From Pontibacter deserti (GTDB lineage: Bacteria > Bacteroidota > Bacteroidia > Cytophagales > Hymenobacteraceae), in contig NZ_JALPRS010000001.1 in assembly GCF_023630255.1 (NCBI RefSeq), positions 2,294,001 through 2,358,000 of the forward strand: a DNA stretch of 64,000 nt. Direction: 5' to 3'. Below the pieces are notes generated by a model. It was not told the origin of the DNA. It searched no databases and saw nothing but the letters and a program-made list of their open reading frames with translations. Below are positions 18,279 through 26,848 of this stretch, piece after piece (within the stretch, counting starts at the first letter, position 1; every line of letters starts with the position of its first letter). The translations under genes were made by a program, and so were the position numbers.

Positions 18279-20819
18279 CTATTTTATACTTGATTTAGCT
18301 GCATTGCCGGAGCCGTTGTTTCTGCCCAGCGAGATCAGGTTTACGAACAGGCGGTAAGCACCCGGCACACCGGCAGGCAACTCCCTGAACCATGAGTAGC
18401 CGGTATAAATGTAGTTGCCTTTACCATACTTGGCTACCAGCAAACCACCATCACGGGCAGGCTCGCCCGGGTCGTTCGAGGAAAGTATAGCTTCGTATTC
18501 CGGGCTCCACTCGTTCGGAAAGTATAAGCCACGCTCCTGCACCCAACCTTCAAAATCCTTCTTGGTGATCTTGTTTGGAAGGTTCAGCACCGGGTGGTTT
18601 GGTTTCAGGAAGCGTACTTCGGCTTCTTCCACAGTTACTCTGTCCCGGGAAAGTTTGAGTTGATATGGCCCTATATTTGGCATCACCAGCGCATGGTTGG
18701 TATTATACTGCACAATCAGGTTACCACCGATCTTCACATATTCCATTAAAGTTGGCTGATGATGTTTTAACCTGTCTACGGTATTGTAAGCACGCACACC
18801 AAGTATAATCGCATCGAACTGTTGTAGGTAATTAAGGCGCATATCGCTGTCACGGAGCATGGTTACGTCGTAACCGATCTGGCGAAGGCTGGTAGGTATG
18901 TCGTCGCCGGCACCCATCACATAACCAATTTTCTGTCCGTCCTTTTTCAGGTCTAGCTTCACGATTTTGGCCGTTGCCTCCGGGAAAGTGATTTGCGCAG
19001 GTATGTGGCTATAGCTGATCTCGTTCAGGCTCTGGTTATACTTCTTTCCGTCTATAGTTGCGATGGCTTTTAGTTCTGCTTCGTGCTGTCCTTTAGGTGG
19101 CGTCACTGTAAATGCAGCATTTTGCTCTGCCCCTTTGGTCTGAAGGTTAAAAGCTATACTTTCCGGCTCCACTTTCCAGCCTTTTGGTAAACTTAATACT
19201 ACATTCCCTGATACATTAGCTCTTCCGGCTTTTACGCGCACATTTACCTGCTTCGGCTCCTGGTCGGCAAACATGTATACCCCTTCGGCAACATTCACAA
19301 ATACAGGAGGCGTTACTACAAATGGTCGGTACACTTCTCCTTCCACAGGGTCGGTGCGTTTGTATACTACCGGTACTGTTACTTCCAAAGGCTCACCTGC
19401 TACTGTTAAGTTAAAAATTACCTGCGCAGCAGGGTCATTCTCAGGCTTGCCCACATTATCCAGGCCATCCACTGCAAACATACCTAACGTGCCTGTCTTT
19501 CGTAGCCAGTAAGGTTGAGAATAAGCCATAGTTGCCGGCAGTTTTATTGTGGTGCTGTATTTAAACAGGTTGTTGGCTGAAAACTCATTTTGCAAGGTGG
19601 TATCCTTTGCAGCAAATTTATAGTTGACCGATTTTAGAGTTACCGGTATTGCTGAACGGTTAATAGCCTCGATGTTAAAAGCTACAGGCTGGCCGGGAGT
19701 AACGGCATAATCGGCAGCTGTTACCTCTAAGTATAAACCCAGTGCATCCTGAATCACTTCGTTTATCGCTTCGGTCTTTAGTTTTTTCCAGTGGTTATCT
19801 GGTAACTTCTGAAGCTCTTTTCGGGCAACCAATAAAGTCGGAACTATAGTTGAAGGCTCAGTTGGCTTATAGCTATCAATCGCTTTCTGAATTAACTTTT
19901 CTACTTTATCGCTGCCTTTTACACGGTTCCAGCTAGTGCTTATGCCTTCCAGTAATTCTTTATCGGCTTTGGTGCCTTTGGTGTGTTGCAGGTATTCTAT
20001 ACTTGTGCCGCGTGCCGCTGATGCCCCAAACCCCTGGCTTTTGTGCATGCTTCGGCTGGCCGCCGCAATTTCGCCATACGATTCGCCCAGCAACGGATTA
20101 TAGCCACCCACATCCACTTTCAGCAGTTTATCTACATACTTATCAAACTCGGTCTGGCTGCCAAACGACCATACGCCTGTATTCCAAAGCAAACGTTTCG
20201 GTTGCCATACTTCCACATATTTCAGTTGTTCCGGGAAACGCTTCGGGTCGGCAGCAGCTGTAAAGGCTTCTTCGGCAAGTATAGCCGAGGCTGTGTGTTG
20301 CCCGTGGCCAGCACGCTCATCTGGCGGGAAACGAGTGATCATCACATCCGGTCTGAAGTTTCGGATAACCCAGACCATATCGGCCAGCACCTGTTCCTTC
20401 TCCCAGATACGGAATGTTTCTTCTGCATTTTTAGAAAAACCAAAGTCGTTGGCGCGGGTAAAGAACTGCACCCCGCCATCAGTGCGGCGGGCCTGCAACA
20501 ACTCTTGTGTGCGTATTATGCCCAAACCTTCACTTATCTCCGGCCCGATCAGGTTCTGGCCACCATCGCCGCGGGTTATAGATAAGTAGCCTGTGTTGTA
20601 AAGTTTCTCGTTACTCAGGTAGGTTATCAGGCGGGTGTTTTCATCGTCGGGGTGTGCGGCCACATATAGCACCGTCCCAAGCACGTTCAGTTTTTTGAGC
20701 TTGTGCAGAATATCAGCCGATGAAGCTTTGGCAGGAGCCTGTGCATGTATGATTGCAGTAGAAGCAACTAAAATGCAGAATGCAAGCACCAGCCGGAATA
20801 CTAAAGACAAGAGTTTCAT
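18279..20819 (-). CDS. PIG-L/LmbE family deacetylase, secreted, with C-terminal domains
   Basis: An 846-residue protein with a signal peptide (cleavage near IHAQ). The LmbE-type deacetylase domain shows AAHPDDENTRL (zinc-binding), RGDGGQN and AGHGQHTASA (about residues 50-170). A long C-terminal part follows, with Ig/NEW3-like strands (about 350-620) and a glutamine-amidotransferase-like fold near 640-830 (VMGAGDDIPTSLRQIGYDV, DAIILGVRAYNT). It likely removes acetyl from an N-acetylated sugar in the periplasm. A frame extension starts at a TTG at 20837; the ATG at 20819 is preferred because it begins the signal peptide. Confidence 0.83.
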   Translation of the reverse strand: MKLLSLVFRLVLAFCILVASTAIIHAQAPAKASSADILHKLKKLNVLGTVLYVAAHPDDENTRLITYLSNEKLYNTGYLSITRGDGGQNLIGPEISEGLGIIRTQELLQARRTDGGVQFFTRANDFGFSKNAEETFRIWEKEQVLADMVWVIRNFRPDVMITRFPPDERAGHGQHTASAILAEEAFTAAADPKRFPEQLKYVEVWQPKRLLWNTGVWSFGSQTEFDKYVDKLLKVDVGGYNPLLGESYGEIAAASRSMHKSQGFGASAARGTSIEYLQHTKGTKADKELLEGISTSWNRVKGSDKVEKLIQKAIDSYKPTEPSTIVPTLLVARKELQKLPDNHWKKLKTEAINEVIQDALGLYLEVTAADYAVTPGQPVAFNIEAINRSAIPVTLKSVNYKFAAKDTTLQNEFSANNLFKYSTTIKLPATMAYSQPYWLRKTGTLGMFAVDGLDNVGKPENDPAAQVIFNLTVAGEPLEVTVPVVYKRTDPVEGEVYRPFVVTPPVFVNVAEGVYMFADQEPKQVNVRVKAGRANVSGNVVLSLPKGWKVEPESIAFNLQTKGAEQNAAFTVTPPKGQHEAELKAIATIDGKKYNQSLNEISYSHIPAQITFPEATAKIVKLDLKKDGQKIGYVMGAGDDIPTSLRQIGYDVTMLRDSDMRLNYLQQFDAIILGVRAYNTVDRLKHHQPTLMEYVKIGGNLIVQYNTNHALVMPNIGPYQLKLSRDRVTVEEAEVRFLKPNHPVLNLPNKITKKDFEGWVQERGLYFPNEWSPEYEAILSSNDPGEPARDGGLLVAKYGKGNYIYTGYSWFRELPAGVPGAYRLFVNLISLGRNNGSGNAAKSSIK

Positions 20820-21106
20820 AGTTATAGTTTGCGCCAATAATTGTTAAGCAAGCTGTGCACCTGCCTGTTAGTAAAGCTAATCATTTTGATTAATTTTTAG
20901 TAAAATACCCTTAATCAAACTGACAGAAAGTATATATTAACAGACAGAAAGCACTACAAATAATGCATATTTATACTCTGCTGAAATAAATTTTTATTTA
21001 TCGGAACTAAAATTTTACAATTATCCTAGTTAATAAAGGATCATTCCGGTTTATAACACAGCTTATATTAGTAATCTTTAATATAAAAATAAAAAAATAC
21101 AGAATG

Positions 21107-21137
21107 TTGCAACTATATATTCCATCTGCTATGTTTG
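21107..21137 (+). promoter_or_regulatory. Bacteroidota-type promoter (TTG, 20 bp, TATGTTTG)
   Basis: TTG at 21107-21109, 20-bp spacer and TATGTTTG at 21130-21137. Expected start near 21145 gives a leader of about 150 bases before the ATG at 21293. Confidence 0.6.
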
Positions 21138-21210
21138 TAGAACACAAAGAACTTTTTGATTTTTTTTGTTAAAAACGCGTTGAGGTTTTCTTAGGACATA
21201 AATCGAAACA

Positions 21211-21261
21211 GAATGTGAAAAGCTCGGCACAAATTGATAACACAATTTGGCTTTTACATTC
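21211..21261 (+). promoter_or_regulatory. Long hairpin in the 5' leader
   Basis: Outer arms GAATGTGAAAAGC (21211-21223) and GCTTTTACATTC (21250-21261) pair with one bulge. Inner arms CAAATTG (21230-21236) and CAATTTG (21243-21249) close a 6-base loop, and a 6-base bulge (TCGGCA) sits on the 5' side. It ends 32 bases before the ATG at 21293, so it would lie in the mRNA leader. Confidence 0.55.
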
Positions 21262-21292
21262 TTAGTTCTTGTTCTTATTTTACAGACTACTT

Positions 21293-21988
21293 ATGGCAAA
21301 CCAACAAGTAAGCAAGATAGAGGACTTCGCGTTCGACTATCTTAAAAACTATTACACCCAACAGTGTTACGCTAATAACATACTTGTTGGTCAGTCTGAA
21401 AAGACGAAGCGCGGAAATACTACCGATGGTATTCTGGCATTTAAGCAAACCACCGGTAACGTATTTGTTGCAAATATCAGCATGCAGCAATCCGAAGCAC
21501 TTACCAATTTAGTAGTTAACTATAAAAAGAACGGTTTAGGCTGGTTTAGGCTTATCACCCCACTACTTGTGGCTGCAGCCTGCTTTTTTATAGGCAGAAG
21601 CACTGGTAATCTGCTAATTATGCTGATAGCACCCGTAATTTTCGCGCCTTTCGGCTTTATCCTACACGCGTATCTGTTAAAGAAATACCGCTTCCGCCAG
21701 GTAGAGAAACTGGTAGATCAGGCAAAGCAGTATCCTGCTAACGATCAGTGGATAGGTTTATCCATCAGCAGCCTGATGTTCCGTAAAAACCTACTGGCCA
21801 CTGAGTTACTGGAGGTATGTAATAGAAAAGGCGTAGGACTTATTACGGTAGGCCAACGTTCCAAAGTAATAATGATGAAGAAGCCAAAATCTGCTACCTG
21901 CCGTCGCGGAGACTTTTTATCTCATTATGCATCTGACGAAAATATTCGCAAAGCTATTGAAGGAGACCATGTACTGCGCGTAGCGTAA
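21293..21988 (+). CDS. Membrane protein of unknown function with two central helices
   Basis: A 231-residue protein not assigned to a family. The soluble N-terminal part (FAFDYLKNYYTQQCYANNIL, then strand-rich SEKTKRGNTTDGILAFKQT) is followed by two adjacent membrane helices (about 90-130). A basic soluble C-terminal part (VCNRKGVGLITVGQRSKVIM) ends the protein. The N-terminal alpha-beta layout loosely recalls nuclease-like folds, but no catalytic set is visible, so this is only a thought. The ATG at 21293 is chosen over a TTG at 21269. Monocistronic with its own promoter and terminator. Confidence 0.75.
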   Translation: MANQQVSKIEDFAFDYLKNYYTQQCYANNILVGQSEKTKRGNTTDGILAFKQTTGNVFVANISMQQSEALTNLVVNYKKNGLGWFRLITPLLVAAACFFIGRSTGNLLIMLIAPVIFAPFGFILHAYLLKKYRFRQVEKLVDQAKQYPANDQWIGLSISSLMFRKNLLATELLEVCNRKGVGLITVGQRSKVIMMKKPKSATCRRGDFLSHYASDENIRKAIEGDHVLRVA

Positions 21989-22005
21989 CTGAGCTTCTTC
22001 TAAAT

Positions 22006-22048
22006 AAAAAGCCCCATGTTTCAAACTATATGAAACATGGGGCTTTTT
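22006..22048 (+). terminator. Strong hairpin terminator with AACTATA loop
   Basis: 18-bp perfect stem around a 7-base loop AACTATA, ending in five T. Follows the membrane protein at 21293-21988. Confidence 0.88.
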
Positions 22049-22213
22049 ATATTAGTACAATAATTAACTATTATATACGCAAGACATATATAGCACTAAG
22101 CTCAACGAGCTCATGGTAAATAGTAAGGCTTTAAACTTTATGTGTTTTAATGAGCTGGAGCCAGGGCAATTGCAAGGCTAGTATGTAATAAATTTTATTT
22201 AACCAGATGTACT

Positions 22214-22597
22214 GTGATTCCTCTCTATAAATACCTGCTCTTTTGTATATCTATACTTTTGCTGACTAACTGCCGGGGAGATGAGCCTAAGCGTATGCCT
22301 GATACAGTGCCTGATATTAATGGTAGCATTACAAGCTTAACCGAAACCGAAGCAGAAGGAAGCAAAATAACCGCACAGCTCCTGGTAGAAGCAAAAGAAG
22401 GTAGCCGGGCAACTTATCCTAGTGCAAGTATAAAAGTAGACCATAATACCCTTATAGAGAATAATGAAGGGAAACGAATTAAAGCAGGTCTGTTACAAGA
22501 GGGCCAGGAGGTAGAGGTTTGGTTTGATGGACCTGTAAGAGAATCGATGCCGGTACAAGCTACCGCAAAAGCTATACGTGTAAGCTTACGTCCGTAA
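22214..22597 (+). CDS. DUF3221-like lipoprotein
   Basis: A 127-residue protein with a lipobox (LLLTNC, Cys20). After it comes a beta-barrel-like domain: ITAQLLVEAKE, TYPSASIKVDHNTLI, GLLQEGQEVEVWFDGPVRES and a last ATAKAIRV strand. This matches the DUF3221 pattern (short OB-like domain, 'G-Q-x-V-x-V..G-P..E-S-x-P-x-Q-A'). Function unknown. The start is a GTG at 22214; an ATG at 22207 is out of frame. Confidence 0.68.
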   Translation: MIPLYKYLLFCISILLLTNCRGDEPKRMPDTVPDINGSITSLTETEAEGSKITAQLLVEAKEGSRATYPSASIKVDHNTLIENNEGKRIKAGLLQEGQEVEVWFDGPVRESMPVQATAKAIRVSLRP

Positions 22598-22858
22598 TAT
22601 TTTTAGAAGCCGAAGCTCACCCAACTGCAGCTTTCCAAAGCATCCTCACTTGCTTTTAATGCTGGTCCGGAGTTGTAACCTTAGACTTAAAGTACAGAAA
22701 CACTAACTATACTTACTTCCCCGTTGCCCATCCGTATAAATACTGGCTAAACATTTACAGGTATATAGCTGAAGAAATCAGCTTTCCAAAGTTTAGTGTT
22801 CAGCTACTTATTACAATAACTCCCTCTGTTATCCGATAATTTAAGCAACCTGCACTAC
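22598..22858. other. Intergenic spacer with a 13-bp direct repeat
   Basis: No gene seen. CAGCTTTCCAAAG occurs at 22628-22640 and again at 22779-22791. Confidence 0.4.
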
Positions 22859-23302
22859 ATGAAAGAAGCTCAACTGATCCAGACAAAATTAGTTAACACA
22901 CAGGGCGAGAAATACCTAACTATAACTCAGGGCCCGGATTATATTTATGCCAAATGGAGAGGGCACATTACGGCAGATGATGTAGTAAACGCAGCTAAAG
23001 CTTTTCTGGAATACATGAAAGAACACCCCTGCACTAAATTACTAAATGATAAATCTGAAGTAACCGGCGACTGGCAGGATGCCAACGACTGGCTGGAGTT
23101 TGACTGGCTGCCTGCCGTTTACCATGCAGGTTTACGATGCATGGCTCACATCTACTCTCACAGCATGTTTAGCCAACTTTCTGCCCGCGATCTGCGGGAT
23201 CGGGTTATGCCTCCTTTGCTTATGCAGAACTTCCTAGATTTTGATTCTGCAGAGAAATGGATACTAAACTGCGGCAAGCATACATCAGATTCTCCAGCCT
23301 GA
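22859..23302 (+). CDS. STAS-like single-domain protein (paralogue of 60818-61243)
   Basis: A 147-residue cytosolic protein. The sequence has a STAS/SpoIIAA-like layout: strands (LTITQGPDYIYAKWRGHI), a helix (DVVNAAKAFLEYM), a strand with CTKLLNDKSEVTGDW, then a helix-rich end with LHxxGLRCMAHIYS-like text. It shares LLNDKSEVTGDWQDANDWLE and the FDWLPAVYHAGLRCMAHIYS stretch with the protein at 60818-61243. No conserved phosphorylated Ser is evident. Function unknown; expressed alone. Confidence 0.72.
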   Translation: MKEAQLIQTKLVNTQGEKYLTITQGPDYIYAKWRGHITADDVVNAAKAFLEYMKEHPCTKLLNDKSEVTGDWQDANDWLEFDWLPAVYHAGLRCMAHIYSHSMFSQLSARDLRDRVMPPLLMQNFLDFDSAEKWILNCGKHTSDSPA

Positions 23303-23319
23303 CAGATACTAAACCCTGA

Positions 23320-23517
23320 TTAGCGAATGTTAGCTGCTATAGCGGCAGGAGCTTCATAAACAACCTCTATGGTATCTAAGGCTATAGTTGCTACCGGCTC
23401 TTCGGCAGGTATGATAACTACCTGACTAGTGGTGGCAGGTTTTGCAACGCTTGTAACATCCTGGCAAACAAGACCAAAACCAAATAAAGAAGCGGATAAA
23501 AGAACTAAAATTTTCAT
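23320..23517 (-). CDS. Small secreted protein of unknown function
   Basis: A 65-residue protein with an N-terminal signal (MKILVLLSASLFGFGLVCQD), then a short Ala/Thr/Val/Glu-rich tail (VVIIPAEEPVATIALDTIEV). The ATG at 23517 is preferred over an upstream start at 23547. A well-spaced promoter (23561-23591) lies about 45 bases upstream, which supports a real gene. Possible small envelope protein; no family recognised. Confidence 0.6.
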   Translation of the reverse strand: MKILVLLSASLFGFGLVCQDVTSVAKPATTSQVVIIPAEEPVATIALDTIEVVYEAPAAIAANIR

Positions 23518-23560
23518 AATGGTAAGTGTTAATAGTGAGTTAAACATTTAATTACTGTTG

Positions 23561-23591
23561 CAAATATATTATACAGTACTATGCATTGCAA
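23561..23591 (-). promoter_or_regulatory. Bacteroidota-type promoter (TTG, 20 bp, TATATTTG)
   Basis: On the minus strand: TTG at 23591-23589, 20-bp spacer, TATATTTG at 23568-23561. Feeds the 65-residue secreted protein. Confidence 0.6.
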
Positions 23592-23785
23592 GCTACTGTT
23601 TCATGTTGTACTACTAACTTATACCAACAACCTGTTTTTCTCCGTGAACAGCTAATTTAAGCAGATTAAAAATTAGCCCGGAAGAATCAAGAAATCTTGT
23701 GGAAGTATAAGGCAGCCTTCTTTACTTAAGCTGAACACAGCTCTGTCGCTCACGTAGTTACATACATTCATCTGTAAAGCATACT

Positions 23786-24349
23786 ATGAGCGACCTCGAC
23801 ACTGCCATACCGCCCGGCTGGAGCTATAATCCGGCCACCTGGACCCAGCGCCTGCCTATTGTAGGCTTAGCTATACTTGGTTTAGCCGCTGCTACTTACC
23901 TGGGCCTTTTCCAGTTAAAGCTTATACCTACCGTTTGGGAGCCTTTTTTTGGTAATGGCAGCCAAAAGATCCTTACATCCGGGGTTTCTAAAATATTGCC
24001 CATACCTGATGCTTTATTAGGTGCTTTTGGTTACCTGGTAGATGCCGTAGCCGGTTTAATCGGCGGAATAAGAAGGTGGCGCACCATGCCCTGGATTGTG
24101 ATTCTGTTCGGGATAATGATTGGTCCGCTGGGTATGATCAGTATACTTCTGGTGGTGTTGCAGCCTGTTTTGTACGATGCCTGGTGTACGCTGTGTTTGT
24201 TTTCAGCGGTGATCTCTGTGTTAATGATTGGCCCGGCTATGGATGAGATGCTGGCCAGCCTGCAGTACATGAAACGGGTAAAAGATGCAAACGGCTCGCT
24301 CTGGAAGGCATTCTGGGGATATAAAGAAGTATATGAAAAGGCAATTTAA
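23786..24349 (+). CDS. Vitamin K epoxide reductase-like membrane protein
   Basis: A 187-residue protein with four or five membrane helices. The VKOR-type redox pair is Cys134 and Cys137 (DAWCTLCLFS), after a GPLGMISILLVVLQPVLYDA helix. VKOR family proteins normally also carry a loop cysteine pair before the IP..L-LG segment; here that region (NGSQKILTSG, then LPIPDALLG) has none, so the full electron relay is incomplete. Function as a quinone-linked disulfide oxidase is therefore uncertain. Followed after one base by an SPW-repeat protein. Confidence 0.75.
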   Translation: MSDLDTAIPPGWSYNPATWTQRLPIVGLAILGLAAATYLGLFQLKLIPTVWEPFFGNGSQKILTSGVSKILPIPDALLGAFGYLVDAVAGLIGGIRRWRTMPWIVILFGIMIGPLGMISILLVVLQPVLYDAWCTLCLFSAVISVLMIGPAMDEMLASLQYMKRVKDANGSLWKAFWGYKEVYEKAI

Positions 24350-24350
24350 T

Positions 24351-24740
24351 ATGTGGGCACAAATCATTAATGCTATACTTGGCATCTGGCTTACGGTCTC
24401 CCCTGCCATACTTGGTCTCTCAGACGATAAAACCATTTCAAACAACGCGCATATAGTGGGCCCTGTTATTGCATCTTTCGCTGTTATTGCCATCTGGGAA
24501 GCAACGCGTGTGGTACGGTTATATAATGTGCCGCTGGCCTTATGGTTGCTGCTGGCACCGTGGGTGTTGGGTTACGATCAAACTACAGCTATCATCAACG
24601 ATATGGTAACAGGGGTAGCGGTTTTAGGATTAAGCATGGTAAAAGGTAAGATAGAGGGCACATACGGTGGTGGCTGGTCAGCTATCTGGCACCGCAATTC
24701 GCTGCATACCACTGAAGCCAGAAGACAACCAAGAGTATAA
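24351..24740 (+). CDS. SPW-repeat membrane protein
   Basis: About 129 residues with four membrane helices in two similar halves. Each half has the SPW-type pattern (GIWLTVSPAILGLSD and LAPWVLGYDQ). The family has no known function; it often sits beside small membrane proteins. The ATG at 24351, one base after the VKOR stop, begins the first helix; an in-frame ATG at 24333 is also possible. Co-transcribed with the VKOR-like gene. Confidence 0.8.
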   Translation: MWAQIINAILGIWLTVSPAILGLSDDKTISNNAHIVGPVIASFAVIAIWEATRVVRLYNVPLALWLLLAPWVLGYDQTTAIINDMVTGVAVLGLSMVKGKIEGTYGGGWSAIWHRNSLHTTEARRQPRV

Positions 24741-24864
24741 AGAGGATTTCAGAGCTATAGCGCTGTAAATAGCTTATTTACTCAATTTATAGGAGCAGCA
24801 GATACAACCTAAAGTATAAAATCTTATTTTAGAGTTACTATTACCTACGCTACCCTATAAGACT

Positions 24865-25812
24865 ATGAAATTTAAAGCCACACACGTGGCTGTTGCTGCT
24901 GTAAGTACGCTTATAGTGGCCACAGCCTTCCTTATCCGTGCAGACATCCCTGCCGAAGAACTAAAAACAAAGTATAGCTCCCCTGCCTCACGCTTCATAA
25001 GTATAGATGGCGCCAATTTGCATTACCGCGACGAAGGACACGGTACACCAATTATACTTCTGCATGGCACAGCTGCCTCGCTTAACACCTGGGACGGATG
25101 GACTGCTGAACTGAGTAAAAGCTACCGTGTACTGCGCCTCGACTTGCCCGCCTTTGGTTTGACCGGCAGAAACACTACGGATAACTATACCATAGATTAT
25201 TACACCAACCTGCTGCTGCACTTCCTGGATGAACAAGGTATAAAGAAAGCACACATTGCGGGTAGCTCGCTTGGCGGACAGATTGCCTATGACTTTGCAG
25301 CAACACACCCAGAGCGCGTACAAAAACTTATACTTATATCGCCCACCGGCGTAACCAATGCCAACGACAAGAGCATTTCCATGCCATTTCTGATGGCGCA
25401 AACCCCGTTACTAAAGCACTCGCTCAAGTATGTTACACCACGGTTTATAGTTGAGAAAAGCCTGAAGGAAATATATGGCGACGACTCTAAACTTACAGAT
25501 GAAGCCATAACGCTGAGCCATGAGATGCTGCTGCGCGAAGAAAACCGCGAAGCTTTTATTGCCCGCGTAAATACAAAAGATGCGGATAACCTGCATAAAC
25601 TGGCACAACTACAGGCGCCCACTTTTATACTCTGGGGCGAGGCCGATGCCTGGGTGCCAGCTACAGATGCAGCTCATTTCCAGCAAAGTATAAAAGGCTC
25701 CCGATTAAAAGTATACCCGGGCGCAGGCCACATTCCTATGGAAGAACTGCCACAGCAAACCGTACAGGATGCGCTCCTATTCCTGAACAGCGACTTGGCC
25801 TTAAATAACTAA
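24865..25812 (+). CDS. Alpha/beta hydrolase, membrane-anchored or secreted
   Basis: A 315-residue protein with an N-terminal hydrophobic segment (residues 7-25). The alpha/beta hydrolase core carries the HG motif (LLHGTAAS) and nucleophile elbow GSSLG with Ser135. The Asp lies in the WGEADAWVP block and His in GAGHIPMEE. Resembles epoxide hydrolase/haloperoxidase-like esterases; the substrate is unknown. Nineteen bases before the lectin-fold protein, so probably one operon. Confidence 0.86.
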   Translation: MKFKATHVAVAAVSTLIVATAFLIRADIPAEELKTKYSSPASRFISIDGANLHYRDEGHGTPIILLHGTAASLNTWDGWTAELSKSYRVLRLDLPAFGLTGRNTTDNYTIDYYTNLLLHFLDEQGIKKAHIAGSSLGGQIAYDFAATHPERVQKLILISPTGVTNANDKSISMPFLMAQTPLLKHSLKYVTPRFIVEKSLKEIYGDDSKLTDEAITLSHEMLLREENREAFIARVNTKDADNLHKLAQLQAPTFILWGEADAWVPATDAAHFQQSIKGSRLKVYPGAGHIPMEELPQQTVQDALLFLNSDLALNN

Positions 25813-25831
25813 ACCTATACTTAATCTGACT

Positions 25832-26743
25832 ATGAAAAAGATGCTATTACTGGCAGCTGCCTTATGTTGCGCAACCGCTGCCTCGGCGCAACCAACCAAC
25901 GCCACGCCACCTACCGCTAACCTGCCTGCCCTGAACGACGAGTTTAACAGCACCAAACTTACCGATGGCTGGAAGAACTTTCATGAAGTGGAAGGCTGGG
26001 TAAATAAAATGATAAAGCAGGATGTGAACAGCACCAGCAAAGGCCATTTATACTTTGAGCCGGGCACCTCTGGGTGGTTTGCAGACCAACAGGCACCTTT
26101 TATGTTTAAAGAAATAACCGGTGATTTTGATGTGCGGGTGCGCATGAAAGTATCCGGCAGAAAAGGCGATGTGCCGCAATCACAGTGGTCGCTGGCTGGC
26201 CTGATGGCACGCGCTCCCAAGCGTGGCGGAAAAGACACCTGGAAACCTGGCGAAGAGAACTGGATGTTTATGACGACCGGCATCGCCGAAGAACTGGGCA
26301 AACCGGTTATAGAGACCAAGAAAACCATCAGCAGCCATTCGTCTCTGAAACTGCGCCCTGCTAAACTCGACTGGATCGAAATGCGCCTGGTACGCGTGGG
26401 ACCATCGTTTGTGCTGCTTTACAAGTACGACAACGACAAAACCTGGACTGTGCGCGAACGCTTTTACAATGTTGATATGCCACGCACTTTACAGGTCGGC
26501 CTGATCGGTTACACCAACTCGTATGCCGTAGATAACAAGATAAAATTCGGAGATCCGGTAACGTATAACAACACCACTTACGACCACCTGGGCAACCCGG
26601 ATCTGGCTGTGCGCGTGGATTACATTCGTTTCCAGAAGCCGAAAGTAGAGTTTGGTAAAAGCTGGCTGGCATCGGTAGCCGAAAACAACCTGACAGACTA
26701 TAGTTTAAGCAATGATGAGTTGCTGAAATTGGTAGGAAACTAA
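25832..26743 (+). CDS. Secreted concanavalin-like (DUF1349-type) protein
   Basis: A 303-residue protein with a signal peptide (cleavage near ASAQ, about 20). It then has a beta-jelly-roll of DUF1349 type: DEFNSTKLTDGWKN, LYFEPGTSGWF, GDFDVRVRMKV, SLAGLMARAP, WIEMRLVRVGPSFVLLYKY and LQVGLIGYTNS. It may bind or cleave a carbohydrate; no catalytic acid pair is obvious. Directly downstream of the hydrolase. Confidence 0.75.
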   Translation: MKKMLLLAAALCCATAASAQPTNATPPTANLPALNDEFNSTKLTDGWKNFHEVEGWVNKMIKQDVNSTSKGHLYFEPGTSGWFADQQAPFMFKEITGDFDVRVRMKVSGRKGDVPQSQWSLAGLMARAPKRGGKDTWKPGEENWMFMTTGIAEELGKPVIETKKTISSHSSLKLRPAKLDWIEMRLVRVGPSFVLLYKYDNDKTWTVRERFYNVDMPRTLQVGLIGYTNSYAVDNKIKFGDPVTYNNTTYDHLGNPDLAVRVDYIRFQKPKVEFGKSWLASVAENNLTDYSLSNDELLKLVGN

Positions 26744-26848
26744 ACCCTGGCTTCTTCAGGCTGTTTATACTTATAAACTCAGGCAAACTATACAAAGCCG
26801 TAATTCTGGCTATTTTATTGTATAGTTTCCTGAATTACCTGTCACAAT

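Larger units (their letters stand above)
20820..21292. other. AT-rich intergenic region with promoter and structured leader
   Basis: Divergent spacer of about 470 bp. The left half is A/T-rich without identifiable signals. The right half holds a good -33/-7 promoter at 21107-21137 and a long imperfect hairpin at 21211-21261. No gene seen. Confidence 0.6.

Noticed and set aside
20043..20585. 180-residue open frame antisense to the PIG-L gene
   Set aside because: It lies wholly inside the PIG-L coding region, has no start signal or family features and shows codon and amino-acid composition typical of a shadow frame.
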